A DNA stretch of 64,000 nt from Megalopta genalis (GCF_051020955.1 NW_027476771.1:62001-126000); one strand, 5' to 3'. Shown: positions 51,201-64,000, numbered from the stretch's first letter. The notes: generated from the sequence alone by a model not told the origin. Numbers and translations are program-made.

Positions 51201-51911
51201 ATATGTTTCGCATGGATTTGATGCTAACTCGATTATTTCGCCAGCATTTGAAACTATATCACTTATATCGCAAGTATTTGAAGCTAAATAATTTGTTTCG
51301 CATGGATTTGAAGCTAAACTTTCTACACCGCATTGATTTGAAGCTACATCATGTGTTTCGCATGGATTTGAAGCTAACTCGTTTATTTCGCCAGCATTTG
51401 AAGCTATATCACTTATATCGCAAGTATTTGAAGCTAAATCATTTGTTTCGCATGGGTTTGATTCTAAACCATCTACATCGCATTGATTTGAAGTTACATC
51501 ATATGTTTCGCATGGATTTGATGCTAACTCGATTATTTCGCCAGCATTTGAAACTATATCACTTATATCGCAAGTATTTGAAGCTAAATCATTTGATTCG
51601 CATGGATTTGAAGCTAAACTTTCTAGATCGCATTGATTTGAAACTACATCATGTGTTTCGCATGGATTTGAAGCTATCTCGATTATTTCGCCAGCATTTG
51701 ATGCTAGACAACTTATATCGCAAGTATTTGAAGCCAAATCATTTGTTTCGCATGGATTTGAAGCTAAACCTTCTACATCCTATTGATTTGGAGCTAAATC
51801 ATTTGTTTCGCATAGATTTGAATCTAAACCAGCTACATCGCATTGATTTGAAACTACATCATGTGTTTCGCATGGATTTGAAGCTAACTCGATTATTTCG
51901 CCAGCATTTGA
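48264..51911. repeat. About 3.65-kb higher-order block, copy 1
   Basis: This matches 52193-55870 with offset 3,929 bp, changing to 3,959 bp after about 50665, where this copy lacks exactly one 30-bp monomer. It contains a nested repeat: the stretch at 48430-49250 recurs at about 49780-50600 (spacing 1,349 bp, that is 45 monomers less one base from the ATCAAAGTATTTG variant at about 49499). Left of 48264 and right of 51911 the copies differ. Confidence 0.85.
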
Positions 51912-53462
51912 TGCCAGACAACTTATATCGCAAGTATTTGAAGTTAAATCGCTTGCTACACATGGATATGAAGTTAAACCTTCAACATCGCATTGATTTG
52001 AAGCTACATCACTGGTTTCGCATGGAGTTGTAGCTAACTCGATCATTTCGCCAGAATTTGAAGATATATCACTTATATCGCAAGTATTTGAAGCTAAATC
52101 ATTTGTTTCCCGTTGATCTGAAGCCAAACCTTCTACATCGCATTGATTTGAAGTTACATCATGTGTTTCGCATGGATTTGAAGCTAACTCGTTTATTTCG
52201 CCATAATTTGAAACTATATCACTTATAACGCAAGTATTTGAAGCTAAATAATTTGTTTCGCATGGATTAGAAGCTAAACCTTCTACATCGCATTGATTAG
52301 AAGTTACATCATGTGTTTCGTATGGATTTGAAGCTAACTCGACTATTTCTCCAGCATTTGAAGCTATATTAATTATATCGCAAGTATTTGAAGCTAAATA
52401 ATTTGTTTCGCATGGATTTGAAGCTAAACTTTTTACACCGCATTGATTTGAAGCTACATCATGTGTTTCGCATGGATTTGAAGCTAACTCGTTTATTTCG
52501 CCAGCATTTGAAGCTATATCACTTATATCGCAAGTATTTGAAGCTAAATCATTTGTTTCGCATGGGTTTGATTCTAAACCATCTACATCGCATTGATTTG
52601 AAGTTACATCATATGTTTCGCATGGATTTGATGCTAACTCGATTATTTCGCCAGCATTTGAAACTATATCACTTATATCGCAAGTATTTGAAGCTAAATC
52701 ATTTGATTCGCATGGATTTGAAGCTGAACCTTCTAGATCGCATTGATTTGAAACTACATCATATGTTTCGCATGGATTTGAAGCTATCTCGATTATTTCG
52801 CCAGCATTTGATGCTAGACAACTTATATCGCAAGTATTTGAAGTTAAATCGCTTGCTACACATGGATATGAAGTTAAACCTTCAACATCGCATTGATTTG
52901 AAGCTACATCACTGGTTTCGCATGGAGTTGTAGCTAACTCGATTATTTCGCTAGAATTTGAAACTATATCACTTATATCGCAAGTATTTGAAGCTAAATA
53001 ATTTGTTTCGCATGGATTTGAAGCTAAACCATCTACATCGCATTGATTTGAAGCTACATCATATGTTTCGCATGGATTTGAAGCTAACTCGATTATTTCG
53101 CCAGAATTTGAAGCTATATCACTTATATCGCAAGTATTTGAAGCTAAATAATTTGTTTCGCATGGATTAGAAGCTAAACCTTCTACATCGCATTGATTTG
53201 AAGCTACATCATGTGTTTCACATGGAGTTGAAGCTAACTCGATTATTTCGCCAGAATTTGAAGCTATATCACTTATATCGCAAGTATTTGAAGCTAAATC
53301 ATTTGTTTCCCGTGGATCTGAAGCCAAACCTTCTACATCGCATTGATTAGAAGTTACATCATGTGTTTCGCATGGATTTGAAGCTAACTCGATTATTTCG
53401 CCATAATTTGAAACTATATCACTTATATCAAAGTATTTGAAGCTAAATAATTTGTTTCGCAT
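51780..53462 (-). other. Longest minus-strand open frame in the array (560 codons)
   Basis: This frame reads decapeptides of the form A-S-N-x-[CG]-[DE]-x-x-[DEG]-[LIV], five per 150 bp, for example ASNPCETNDL, ASNTCDISDI and ASNAGEINEL. Acidic and hydrophobic positions are kept although codons vary (GAA/GAT, TTA/ATA/GTA). There is no signal peptide and no domain I recognise. The Met start lies at an arbitrary point of the repeat and no promoter is evident. Similar frames of 364-479 codons lie elsewhere. A repeat-protein gene fragment is possible, but chance openness of a 30-bp periodic sequence is more likely. Confidence 0.25.
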
Positions 53463-55870
53463 GGATTAGAAGCTAAACCTTCTACATCGCATTGATTTGA
53501 AGCTACATCATGTGTTTCGCATGGAGTTGAAGCTAACTCGATTATTTCGCCAGAATTTGAAGCTATATCACTTATATCGCAAGTATTTGAAGCTAAATCA
53601 TTTGTTTCCCGTGGATCTGAAGCCAAACCTTCTACATCGCATTGATTTGAAGTTACATCATGTGTTTCGCATGGATTTGAAGCTAACTCGTTTATTTCGC
53701 CATAATTTGAAACTATATCACTTATATCGCAAGTATTTGAAGCTAAATAATTTGTTTCGCATGGATTTGAAGCTAAACTTTTTACACCGCATTGATTTGA
53801 AGCTACATCATGTGTTTCGCATGGATTTGAAGCTAACTCGTTTATTTCGCCAGCATTTGAAGCTATATCACTTATATCGCAAGTATTTGAAGCTAAATCA
53901 TTTGTTTCGCATGGGTTTGATTCTAAACCATCTACATCGCATTGATTTGAAGTTACATCATATGTTTCGCATGGATTTGATGCTAACTCGATTATTTCGC
54001 CAGCATTTGAAACTATATCACTTATATCGCAAGTATTTGAAGCTAAATCATTTGATTCGCATGGATTTGAAGCTGAACCTTCTAGATCGCATTGATTTGA
54101 AACTACATCATATGTTTCGCATGGATTTGAAGCTATCTCGATTGTTTCGCCAGCATTTGATGCTAGACAACTTATATCGCAAGTATTTGAAGTTAAATCG
54201 CTTGCTACACATGGATGTGAAGTTAAACCTTCAACATCGCATTGATTTGAAGCTACATCACTGGTTTCGCATGGAGTTGTAGCTAACTCGATTATTTCGC
54301 TAGAATTTGAAACTATATCACTTATATCGCAAGTATTTGAAGCTAAATAATTTGTTTCGCATGGATTTGAAGCTAAACCATCTACATCGCATTGATTTGA
54401 AGCTACATCATATGTTTCGCATGGATTTGAAGCTAACTCGATTATTTCGCCAGAATTTGAAGCTATATCACTTATATCGCAAGTATTTGAAGCTAAATAA
54501 TTTGTTTCGCATGGATTTGAAGCTGAACCATCTACATCGCATTGATTTGAAGCTATATCATGTGTTTCGCATTAATTTGAAGCTAACTCGATTATTTCGC
54601 CAGAATTTGAAGCTATATCACTTATATCGCAAGTATTTGAAGCTAAATAATTTGTTTCGCATGGATTAGAAGCTAAACCTTCTACATCGCATTGATTTGA
54701 AGCTACATCATGTGTTTCACATGGAGTTGAAGCTAACTCGATTATTTCGCCAGAATTTGAAACTGTATCACTTATATCGCAAGTATTTGAAGCTAAATAA
54801 TTTGTTTCGCATGGATTTGAAGCTAAACTTTCTACACCGCATTGATTTGAAGCTACATCATGTGTTTCGCATGGATTTGAAGCTAACTCGATTATTTCGC
54901 CATAATTTGAAACTGTATCACTTATATCGCAAGTATTTGAAGCTAAATAATTTGTTTCGCATGGATTTGAAGCTAAACTTTCTACACCGCATTGATTTGA
55001 AGCTACATCATGTGTTTCGCATGGATTTGAAGCTAACTCGTTTATTTCGCCAGCATTTGAAGCTATATCACTTATATCGCAAGTATTTGAAGATAAATCA
55101 TTTGTTTCGCATGGGTTTGATTCTAAACCGTCTACATCGCATTGATTTGAAGTTACATCATATGTTTCGCATGGATTTGATGCTAACTCGATTATTTCGC
55201 CAGCATTTGAAACTATATCACTTATATCGCAAGTATTTGAAGCTAAATAATTTGTTTCGCATGGATTTGAAGCTAAACTTTCTACACCGCATTGATTTGA
55301 AGCTACATCATGTGTTTCGCATGGATTTGAAGCTAACTCGTTTATTTCGCCAGCATTTGAAGCTATATCACTTATATTGCAAGTATTTGAAGCTAAATCA
55401 TTTGTTTCGCATGGGTTTGATTCTAAACCATCTACATCGCATTGATTTGAAGTTACATCATATGTTTCGCATGGATTTGATGCTAACTCGATTATTTCGC
55501 CAGCATTTGAAACTATATCACTTATATCGCAAGTATTTGAAGCTAAATCATTTGATTCGCATGGATTTGAAGCTAAACTTTCTAGATCGCATTGATTTGA
55601 AACTACATCATGTGTTTCGCATGGATTTGAAGCTATCTCGATTATTTCGCCAGCATTTGATGCTAGACAACTTATATCGCAAGTATTTGAAGCCAAATCA
55701 TTTGTTTCGCATGGATTTGAAGCTAAACCTTCTACATCCTATTGATTTGGAGCTAAATCATTTGTTTCGCATAGATTTGAATCTAAACCAGCTACATCGC
55801 ATTGATTTGAAACTACATCATGTGTTTCGCATGGATTTGAAGCTAACTCGATTATTTCGCCAGCATTTGA
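52193..55870. repeat. About 3.68-kb higher-order block, copy 2
   Basis: This is the partner of 48264-51911 and is one monomer longer. It directly follows the end of the copy-1 period, so the pair is tandem. Its right end overlaps the start of the next duplicated block by about 60 bp (from 55813). Confidence 0.85.
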
Positions 55871-56271
55871 AACTATATCACTTATATCGCAAGTATTTGA
55901 AGCTAAATAATTTGTTTCGCATGGATTTGAAGCTAAACCATCTACATCGCATTGATTTGAAGCTACATCTTGTGTTTCGCATGGATTTGAAGGTAACTCG
56001 TTTATTTCGCCAGCATTTGAATCTATATCACTTATATCGCAAGTGTTTGAAGCTAAATCATTTGTTTCGCATGGAGTTGAAGCTAAACCTTATACATCGC
56101 ATTGATTTGAAGCAACATCATGTGTTTCGCATGGTTTTGAAGATAACTCGATTATTTCTCCAGCATTTGAAGCTATATTACTTATATCGCAAGTATTTGA
56201 AGCTACATTATTTGTTTAACATGGATTTGAAACTAATCCTTCTACATCGCATTAAATTTGATGATACGTAA
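54697..56271 (+). other. Longest plus-strand open frame in the array (524 codons)
   Basis: This reads a Leu/Lys/His/Arg-rich decapeptide such as DLKLNHLFRM, DLKLHHVFRM, HLKLYHLYRK. It is antiparallel to the A-S-N frame. Common array variants introduce stops here (GGAGTTGTAG, GGAGTAGAAG, CTTATAACGC) that do not stop the minus frame. It has no recognisable domain. It is most likely a by-product of the 30-bp period. Confidence 0.15.
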
Positions 56272-59006
56272 TATGTTTCGCATGGATTTGAAGCTAACTC
56301 GTTTATTTCGCCATAATTTGAAACTATGTCACTTATATCGCAAGTATTTGAAGCTAAATCATTTGTTTCGCTTGGATTTGAAGCTAAACCTTATACATCG
56401 CATTGATTTGAAGCTGCACCATGTGTTTCGAATGGATTTGAAGCTAACTCGTTTGTTTGGCACGTATTTGAAGCTAAATCATTTGTTTCGCTTGGATTTG
56501 AAGCAAAACCTTCTAAATCGCATTGATTTGAAGCTACATCATGTGCTTCGCTTGGATTTGAAGCTAACTCGATTATTTCGCCAGCATTTGAAGCTATATC
56601 ACTTATATCGCAAGTATTTGAAACTAAATCATTTGTTTCGCATGAATTTCAAGCTAAACCATGTGTTTCGCATGAATGTGAAGCTAAATTATGTGATTGG
56701 CATGGATTTGAAGTTCAAGCGTTTGTTTCGCCTGCATTTGAAGCTATATCAATTAAATCACAAGTATTTGAAGCTACATCATGTGTTTCGCATGGATTTG
56801 AAGCTAACTCGATTATTTCGCCAGCATTTGAAACTATATCACTTATATCGCAAGTATTTGAAGCTAAATAATTTGTTTCGCATGGATTTGAAGCTAAACC
56901 ATCTACATCGCATTGATTTGAAGCTACATCTTGTGTTTCGCATGGATTTGAAGGTAACTCGTTTATTTCGCCAGCATTTGAATCTATATCACTTATATCG
57001 CAAGTGTTTGAAGCTAAATCATTTGTTTCGCATGGAGTTGAAGCTAAACCTTATACATCGCATTGATTTGAAGCAACATCATGTGTTTCGCATGGATTTG
57101 AAGATAACTCGATTATTTCTCCAGCATTTGAAGCTATATTACTTATATCGCAAGTATTTGAAGCTAAATTATTTGTTTAACATGGATTTGAAACTAATCC
57201 TTCTACATCGCATTAAATTTGATGATACGTAATATGTTTCGCATGGATTTGAAGCTAACTCGTTTATTTCGCCATAATTTGAAACTATGTCACTTATATC
57301 GCAAGTATTTGAAGCTAAATCATTTGTTTCGCTTGGATTTGAAGCTAAACCTTATACATCGCATTGATTTGAAGCTGCACCATGTGTTTCGAATGGATTT
57401 GAAGCTAACTCGTTTGTTTGACACGTATTTGAAGCTAAATCGTTTGTTTCGCTTGGATTTGAAGCAAAACCTTCAAAATCGCATTGATTTGAAGTTACAT
57501 CATGTGCTTCGCTTGGATTTGAAGCTAACTCGATTATTTCGCCAGCATTTGAAGCTATATCACTTATATCGCAAGTATTTGAAACTAAATCATTTGTTTC
57601 GCATGAATTTCAAGCTAAACCATGTGTTTCGCATGAATGTGAATCTAAATTATGTGATTCGCATGGATTTGAAGTTCAAGCGTTTGTTTCGCCTGCATTT
57701 GATGCTATATCAATTAAATCACAAGTATTTGAAGCTACATCATGTGTTTCGCATGGATTTGAAGCTAACTCGATTATTTCGCCAGCATTTGAAACTATAT
57801 CACTTATATCGCAAGTATTTGAAGCTAAATAATTTGTTTCGCATGGATTTGAAGCTAAACCATCTACATCGCATTGATTTGAAGCTACATCATGTGTTTC
57901 GCATGGATTTGAAGCTAACTCGATTATTTCGCCAGCATTTGAAACTATATCACTTATATCGCAAGTATTTGAAGGTAAATAATTTGTTTCGCATGGATTT
58001 GAAGCTAAACCATCTACATCGCATTGATTTGAAGATACATCATGTGCCTCGCCTGGATTTGAAGCTAACTCGATTATTTCGCCAGCATTTGAATCTATAT
58101 CACTTATATCGCAAGTATTTGAAGCTAAATCATTTGTCTCGCGTGGATTGGAAACTGAACCATCAACATCGTATTGATTTGAAGCTACATCATGTGTTTC
58201 GCATGGATTTGATGCTAACTCGTCTATTTCGCCAGCATTTGAAGCTATATCACTTATATCGCAAGTATTTGAATCTAAATCATTTGTTCCGGATGGATTT
58301 GAAGCTGAACCTTCTACATCGCATTGATTTGAAGCTACATCATGTGTTTCGCATGGATTTGAAGCTATCTCGGTAATTGCGCCAGCATTTGAAGCTATAT
58401 CACTTATATCGAAAGTATTTGAAGCTAAATGATTTGTTTCGCTTGGATTTGAAGCTAAACCTTATACATCGCATTGATTTGAAGCAACATCATGTGTTTC
58501 GCATGGATTTGAAACTAATCTTTCTACATTGTATTGATTTGAAGCTACATCATGTGTTTCGCATGGATTTGAAGGTAACTCGTTTATTTCGCCAGCATTT
58601 GAAGCTATATCACTTATATCGCAAGTATTTAAAGCTAAATCATTTGTTTCGCATGGAGTAGAAGCTAAACCTTATACATCGCATTGATTTAAAGGAACAT
58701 CATGTGTTTCGCATGGATTTGAAGCTAATGTTTCTACATCGCATTGATTTGAAGCTACATCACTGGTTTCGCATGGAGTTGTAGCTAACTCGATTATTTC
58801 GCCAGAATTTGAAGATATATCACTTATATCGCAAGTATTTGAAGCTAAATAATTTGTTTCGCATGGGTTTGATTCTAAACCATCTACATCGCATTGATTT
58901 GAAGTTACATCATATGTTTCGCATGGATTTGATGCTAACTCGATTATGTCGCCAGCATTTGAAACTATATCACTTATATCGCAAGTATTTGAAGCTAAAT
59001 CATTTG
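55813..59006. repeat. 3,194-bp block, copy 1 (4,712-bp period)
   Basis: This matches 60525-63718 without length change. By eye I found two substitutions: C at 57273 against A at 61985, and A at 57475 against T at 62187. A nested repeat at 961-bp spacing (about 56258 and 57219) includes the marker CATTAAATTTGATGATACGT. Limits are set by the first mismatches (GAAACTAC against GAAGCTAC at the left, CATTTGATTC against CATTTGTTTC at the right). Confidence 0.88.
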
Positions 59007-60524
59007 ATTCGCATGGATTCGAAGCTAAACCTTCTAGATCGCATTGATTTGAAACTACATCATGTGTTTCGCATGGATTTGAAGCTATCTCGACTATTTC
59101 GCCAGCATTTGATGCTAGACAACTTATATCGCAAGTATTTGAAGTTAAATCGCTTGCTACACATGGATATGAAGTTAAACCTTCAACATCGCATTGATTT
59201 GAAGCTACATCACTGGTTTCGCATGGAGTTGTAGCTAACTCGATTATTTCGCCAGAATTTGAAGCTATATCACTTATATCGCAAGTGTATGAAGCTAAAT
59301 CATTTGTTTCGCATGGAGTAGAAGCTAAACCTTATACATCGCATTGATTTGAAGGAACATCATGTGTTTCGCATGGATTAGAAGCTACATCACTGGTTTC
59401 GCATGGAGTTGTAGCTAACTCGATTATTTCGCCAGAATTTGAAGATATATCACTTATATCGCAAGTATTTGAAGCTAAATCATTTGTTTCCCGTGGATCT
59501 GAAGCCAAACCTTCCACATCGCATTGATTTGAAGCTACATCATATGTTTCGCATGGATTTGAAGCTAACTCGATTATTTCGCCAGCATTTGAAGCTATAT
59601 CACTTATATCGCAAGTATTTGAAGCTAAATCATTCGTTTCCCGTGGATCTGAAGCCAAACCTTCTACATCGCATTGATTTGAAGTTACATCATGTGTTTC
59701 GCATGGATTTGAAGCTAACTCGTTTGTTTGACACGTATTTGAAGCTAAATCATTTGTTTCGCTTGGATTTGAAGCAAAACCTTCAACATCGCATTGATTT
59801 GAAGCTACATCATGTGTTTCGCATGGATTGGAAGCTAACTCGATTATTTCGCCAGCATTTGAAACTATATCACTTATATCGCAAGTATTTGAAGCTAAAT
59901 AATTTGTTTCACATGGATTTGAAGCTAAACCATCTACATCGCATTGATTTGAAGCTACATCATGTGTTTCGCATGGATTTGATGCTAACTCGATTATTTC
60001 GCCAGCATTTGAAACTGTATCACTTATATCGTAAGTATTTGAAGCTAAATCATTTGATTCGCATGGATTTGAAGCTAAACCTTCTAGATCGCATTGATTT
60101 GAAACTACATCATGTGATTCGCATGGATTTGAAGCTAACTCGTTTGTTTGACACGTATTTGAAGCTAAATCATTTGTTTCGCTTGGATTTGGAGCAAAAC
60201 CTTCTACATCGCATTGATTTGAAGCTACATCATGTGCTTCGCTTGGATTTGAAGCTAACTCGATTATTTCGCCAGCATTTGAAGCTGTATCACTTATATC
60301 GCAAGTATTTGAAGCTAAATAATTTGTTTCGCATGGATTTGAAGCTAAACTTTCTACACCGCATTGATTTGAAGCTACATCATGTGTTTCGCATGGATTT
60401 GTAGCTAACTCGATTATTTCGCCATAATTTGAAACTGTATCACTTATATCGCAAGTATTTGAAGCTAAATAATTTGTTTCGCATGGATTTGAAGCTAAAC
60501 TTTCTACACCGCATTGATTTGAAG
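59007..60524. repeat. Array segment between the two 3.2-kb copies
   Basis: These 1,518 bp of the usual monomers complete the 4,712-bp period. They contain CTGGTTTCGCATGGAGTTG-type and TTTGACACGTATTTG-type monomers shared with 46.9-47.8 kb. No gene is visible. Confidence 0.8.
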
Positions 60525-63500
60525 CTACATCATGTGTTTCGCATGGATTTGAAGCTAACTCGATTATTTCGCCAGCATTTGAAACTATATCACTTATATC
60601 GCAAGTATTTGAAGCTAAATAATTTGTTTCGCATGGATTTGAAGCTAAACCATCTACATCGCATTGATTTGAAGCTACATCTTGTGTTTCGCATGGATTT
60701 GAAGGTAACTCGTTTATTTCGCCAGCATTTGAATCTATATCACTTATATCGCAAGTGTTTGAAGCTAAATCATTTGTTTCGCATGGAGTTGAAGCTAAAC
60801 CTTATACATCGCATTGATTTGAAGCAACATCATGTGTTTCGCATGGTTTTGAAGATAACTCGATTATTTCTCCAGCATTTGAAGCTATATTACTTATATC
60901 GCAAGTATTTGAAGCTACATTATTTGTTTAACATGGATTTGAAACTAATCCTTCTACATCGCATTAAATTTGATGATACGTAATATGTTTCGCATGGATT
61001 TGAAGCTAACTCGTTTATTTCGCCATAATTTGAAACTATGTCACTTATATCGCAAGTATTTGAAGCTAAATCATTTGTTTCGCTTGGATTTGAAGCTAAA
61101 CCTTATACATCGCATTGATTTGAAGCTGCACCATGTGTTTCGAATGGATTTGAAGCTAACTCGTTTGTTTGGCACGTATTTGAAGCTAAATCATTTGTTT
61201 CGCTTGGATTTGAAGCAAAACCTTCTAAATCGCATTGATTTGAAGCTACATCATGTGCTTCGCTTGGATTTGAAGCTAACTCGATTATTTCGCCAGCATT
61301 TGAAGCTATATCACTTATATCGCAAGTATTTGAAACTAAATCATTTGTTTCGCATGAATTTCAAGCTAAACCATGTGTTTCGCATGAATGTGAAGCTAAA
61401 TTATGTGATTGGCATGGATTTGAAGTTCAAGCGTTTGTTTCGCCTGCATTTGAAGCTATATCAATTAAATCACAAGTATTTGAAGCTACATCATGTGTTT
61501 CGCATGGATTTGAAGCTAACTCGATTATTTCGCCAGCATTTGAAACTATATCACTTATATCGCAAGTATTTGAAGCTAAATAATTTGTTTCGCATGGATT
61601 TGAAGCTAAACCATCTACATCGCATTGATTTGAAGCTACATCTTGTGTTTCGCATGGATTTGAAGGTAACTCGTTTATTTCGCCAGCATTTGAATCTATA
61701 TCACTTATATCGCAAGTGTTTGAAGCTAAATCATTTGTTTCGCATGGAGTTGAAGCTAAACCTTATACATCGCATTGATTTGAAGCAACATCATGTGTTT
61801 CGCATGGATTTGAAGATAACTCGATTATTTCTCCAGCATTTGAAGCTATATTACTTATATCGCAAGTATTTGAAGCTAAATTATTTGTTTAACATGGATT
61901 TGAAACTAATCCTTCTACATCGCATTAAATTTGATGATACGTAATATGTTTCGCATGGATTTGAAGCTAACTCGTTTATTTCGCAATAATTTGAAACTAT
62001 GTCACTTATATCGCAAGTATTTGAAGCTAAATCATTTGTTTCGCTTGGATTTGAAGCTAAACCTTATACATCGCATTGATTTGAAGCTGCACCATGTGTT
62101 TCGAATGGATTTGAAGCTAACTCGTTTGTTTGACACGTATTTGAAGCTAAATCGTTTGTTTCGCTTGGATTTGAAGCAAAACCTTCTAAATCGCATTGAT
62201 TTGAAGTTACATCATGTGCTTCGCTTGGATTTGAAGCTAACTCGATTATTTCGCCAGCATTTGAAGCTATATCACTTATATCGCAAGTATTTGAAACTAA
62301 ATCATTTGTTTCGCATGAATTTCAAGCTAAACCATGTGTTTCGCATGAATGTGAATCTAAATTATGTGATTCGCATGGATTTGAAGTTCAAGCGTTTGTT
62401 TCGCCTGCATTTGATGCTATATCAATTAAATCACAAGTATTTGAAGCTACATCATGTGTTTCGCATGGATTTGAAGCTAACTCGATTATTTCGCCAGCAT
62501 TTGAAACTATATCACTTATATCGCAAGTATTTGAAGCTAAATAATTTGTTTCGCATGGATTTGAAGCTAAACCATCTACATCGCATTGATTTGAAGCTAC
62601 ATCATGTGTTTCGCATGGATTTGAAGCTAACTCGATTATTTCGCCAGCATTTGAAACTATATCACTTATATCGCAAGTATTTGAAGGTAAATAATTTGTT
62701 TCGCATGGATTTGAAGCTAAACCATCTACATCGCATTGATTTGAAGATACATCATGTGCCTCGCCTGGATTTGAAGCTAACTCGATTATTTCGCCAGCAT
62801 TTGAATCTATATCACTTATATCGCAAGTATTTGAAGCTAAATCATTTGTCTCGCGTGGATTGGAAACTGAACCATCAACATCGTATTGATTTGAAGCTAC
62901 ATCATGTGTTTCGCATGGATTTGATGCTAACTCGTCTATTTCGCCAGCATTTGAAGCTATATCACTTATATCGCAAGTATTTGAATCTAAATCATTTGTT
63001 CCGGATGGATTTGAAGCTGAACCTTCTACATCGCATTGATTTGAAGCTACATCATGTGTTTCGCATGGATTTGAAGCTATCTCGGTAATTGCGCCAGCAT
63101 TTGAAGCTATATCACTTATATCGAAAGTATTTGAAGCTAAATGATTTGTTTCGCTTGGATTTGAAGCTAAACCTTATACATCGCATTGATTTGAAGCAAC
63201 ATCATGTGTTTCGCATGGATTTGAAACTAATCTTTCTACATTGTATTGATTTGAAGCTACATCATGTGTTTCGCATGGATTTGAAGGTAACTCGTTTATT
63301 TCGCCAGCATTTGAAGCTATATCACTTATATCGCAAGTATTTAAAGCTAAATCATTTGTTTCGCATGGAGTAGAAGCTAAACCTTATACATCGCATTGAT
63401 TTAAAGGAACATCATGTGTTTCGCATGGATTTGAAGCTAATGTTTCTACATCGCATTGATTTGAAGCTACATCACTGGTTTCGCATGGAGTTGTAGCTAA

Positions 63501-63718
63501 CTCGATTATTTCGCCAGAATTTGAAGATATATCACTTATATCGCAAGTATTTGAAGCTAAATAATTTGTTTCGCATGGGTTTGATTCTAAACCATCTACA
63601 TCGCATTGATTTGAAGTTACATCATATGTTTCGCATGGATTTGATGCTAACTCGATTATGTCGCCAGCATTTGAAACTATATCACTTATATCGCAAGTAT
63701 TTGAAGCTAAATCATTTG
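60525..63718. repeat. 3,194-bp block, copy 2 (4,712-bp period)
   Basis: This is the near-identical partner of 55813-59006, with the same nested 961-bp repeat (about 60970 and 61931). The duplication must be recent. Confidence 0.88.
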
Positions 63719-64000
63719 TTTCCCGTGGATCTGAAGCCAAACCTTCTACATCGCATTGATTAGAAGTTACATCATGTGTTTCGCATGGATTTGTAGCTAA
63801 CTCGATTATTTCGCCATAATTTGAAACTGTATCACTTATATCGCAAGTATTTGAAGCTAAATAATTTGTTTCGCATGGATTTGAAGCTAAACTTTCTACA
63901 CCGCATTGATTTGAAGCTACATCATGTGTTTCGCATGGATTTGAAGCTAACTCGTTTATTTCGCCAGCATTTGAAGCTATATCACTTATATCGCAAGTAT
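63719..64000. repeat. Tandem array continuing off the right edge
   Basis: The last monomers are in normal order and phase. The array extends beyond the window, so its full length is unknown. Confidence 0.9.

Noticed and set aside
48264..55870. Plus-strand Leu/Lys/Arg repeat as a leucine-rich-repeat or DNA-binding protein
   Set aside because: The pattern does not match the leucine-rich-repeat consensus, common array variants introduce stops in this frame, and no start or domain context exists.

Overview
This window is almost entirely one eukaryotic tandem-repeat array, interrupted once by a full-length LTR retrotransposon. BEL/Pao elements are restricted to animals. The retained CpGs, the A+T-rich composition and the tRNA-Tyr-type primer site fit an arthropod, most likely an insect; I cannot name a species. 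I see no host gene, tRNA, rRNA or CRISPR array.

Array (1-12697 and 19941-64000, about 56.8 kb, roughly 1,890 monomers). The monomer is 30 bp and begins TTTGAAGCTA, with a conserved TCGC near base 22. Five diverged monomers (A-E) form a 150-bp higher-order unit. On top of this are longer tandem and dispersed duplications: 270 bp (23.6 kb), 300 bp (47 kb), about 568 bp (33 kb), about 1.2 kb in three copies (41-45 kb), about 1.35 kb nested in about 3.93 kb (48.3-55.9 kb), and a 3.2-kb block repeated 4,712 bp away (55.8-63.7 kb). Because 30 and 150 are multiples of three, long open frames run on both strands. The minus strand encodes a decapeptide of the form A-S-N-x-C-[DE]-x-x-[DE]-hydrophobic; the plus strand encodes a Leu/Lys/His/Arg-rich repeat. 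Frame-shifting variants have been copied many times, so the array as a whole behaves as satellite DNA. Coding ancestry or local coding is not excluded. Between about 29.75 and 44.87 kb single-base indels are dense, whereas the flanks keep near-perfect 30-bp phase.

Retrotransposon (12698-19940, 7,243 bp, plus strand). It has two 749-bp LTRs that I read as identical, a 5-bp target duplication ATGTG, a tRNA-Tyr-type primer-binding site, a gag gene with three zinc-knuckle-like motifs, a pol gene (protease, reverse transcriptase, RNase H, integrase, C-terminal domain) and a polypurine tract touching the 3' LTR. There is no env. Gag and pol are in the same frame, separated by one UGA followed by CUA, a context known for leaky termination. 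The first in-frame AUG of pol lies beyond the protease catalytic Asp, so readthrough is the simplest way to make the enzymes. A paralogous uninterrupted copy of the insertion site is at 8281-8285. The insertion is young and later than the duplication of that block.
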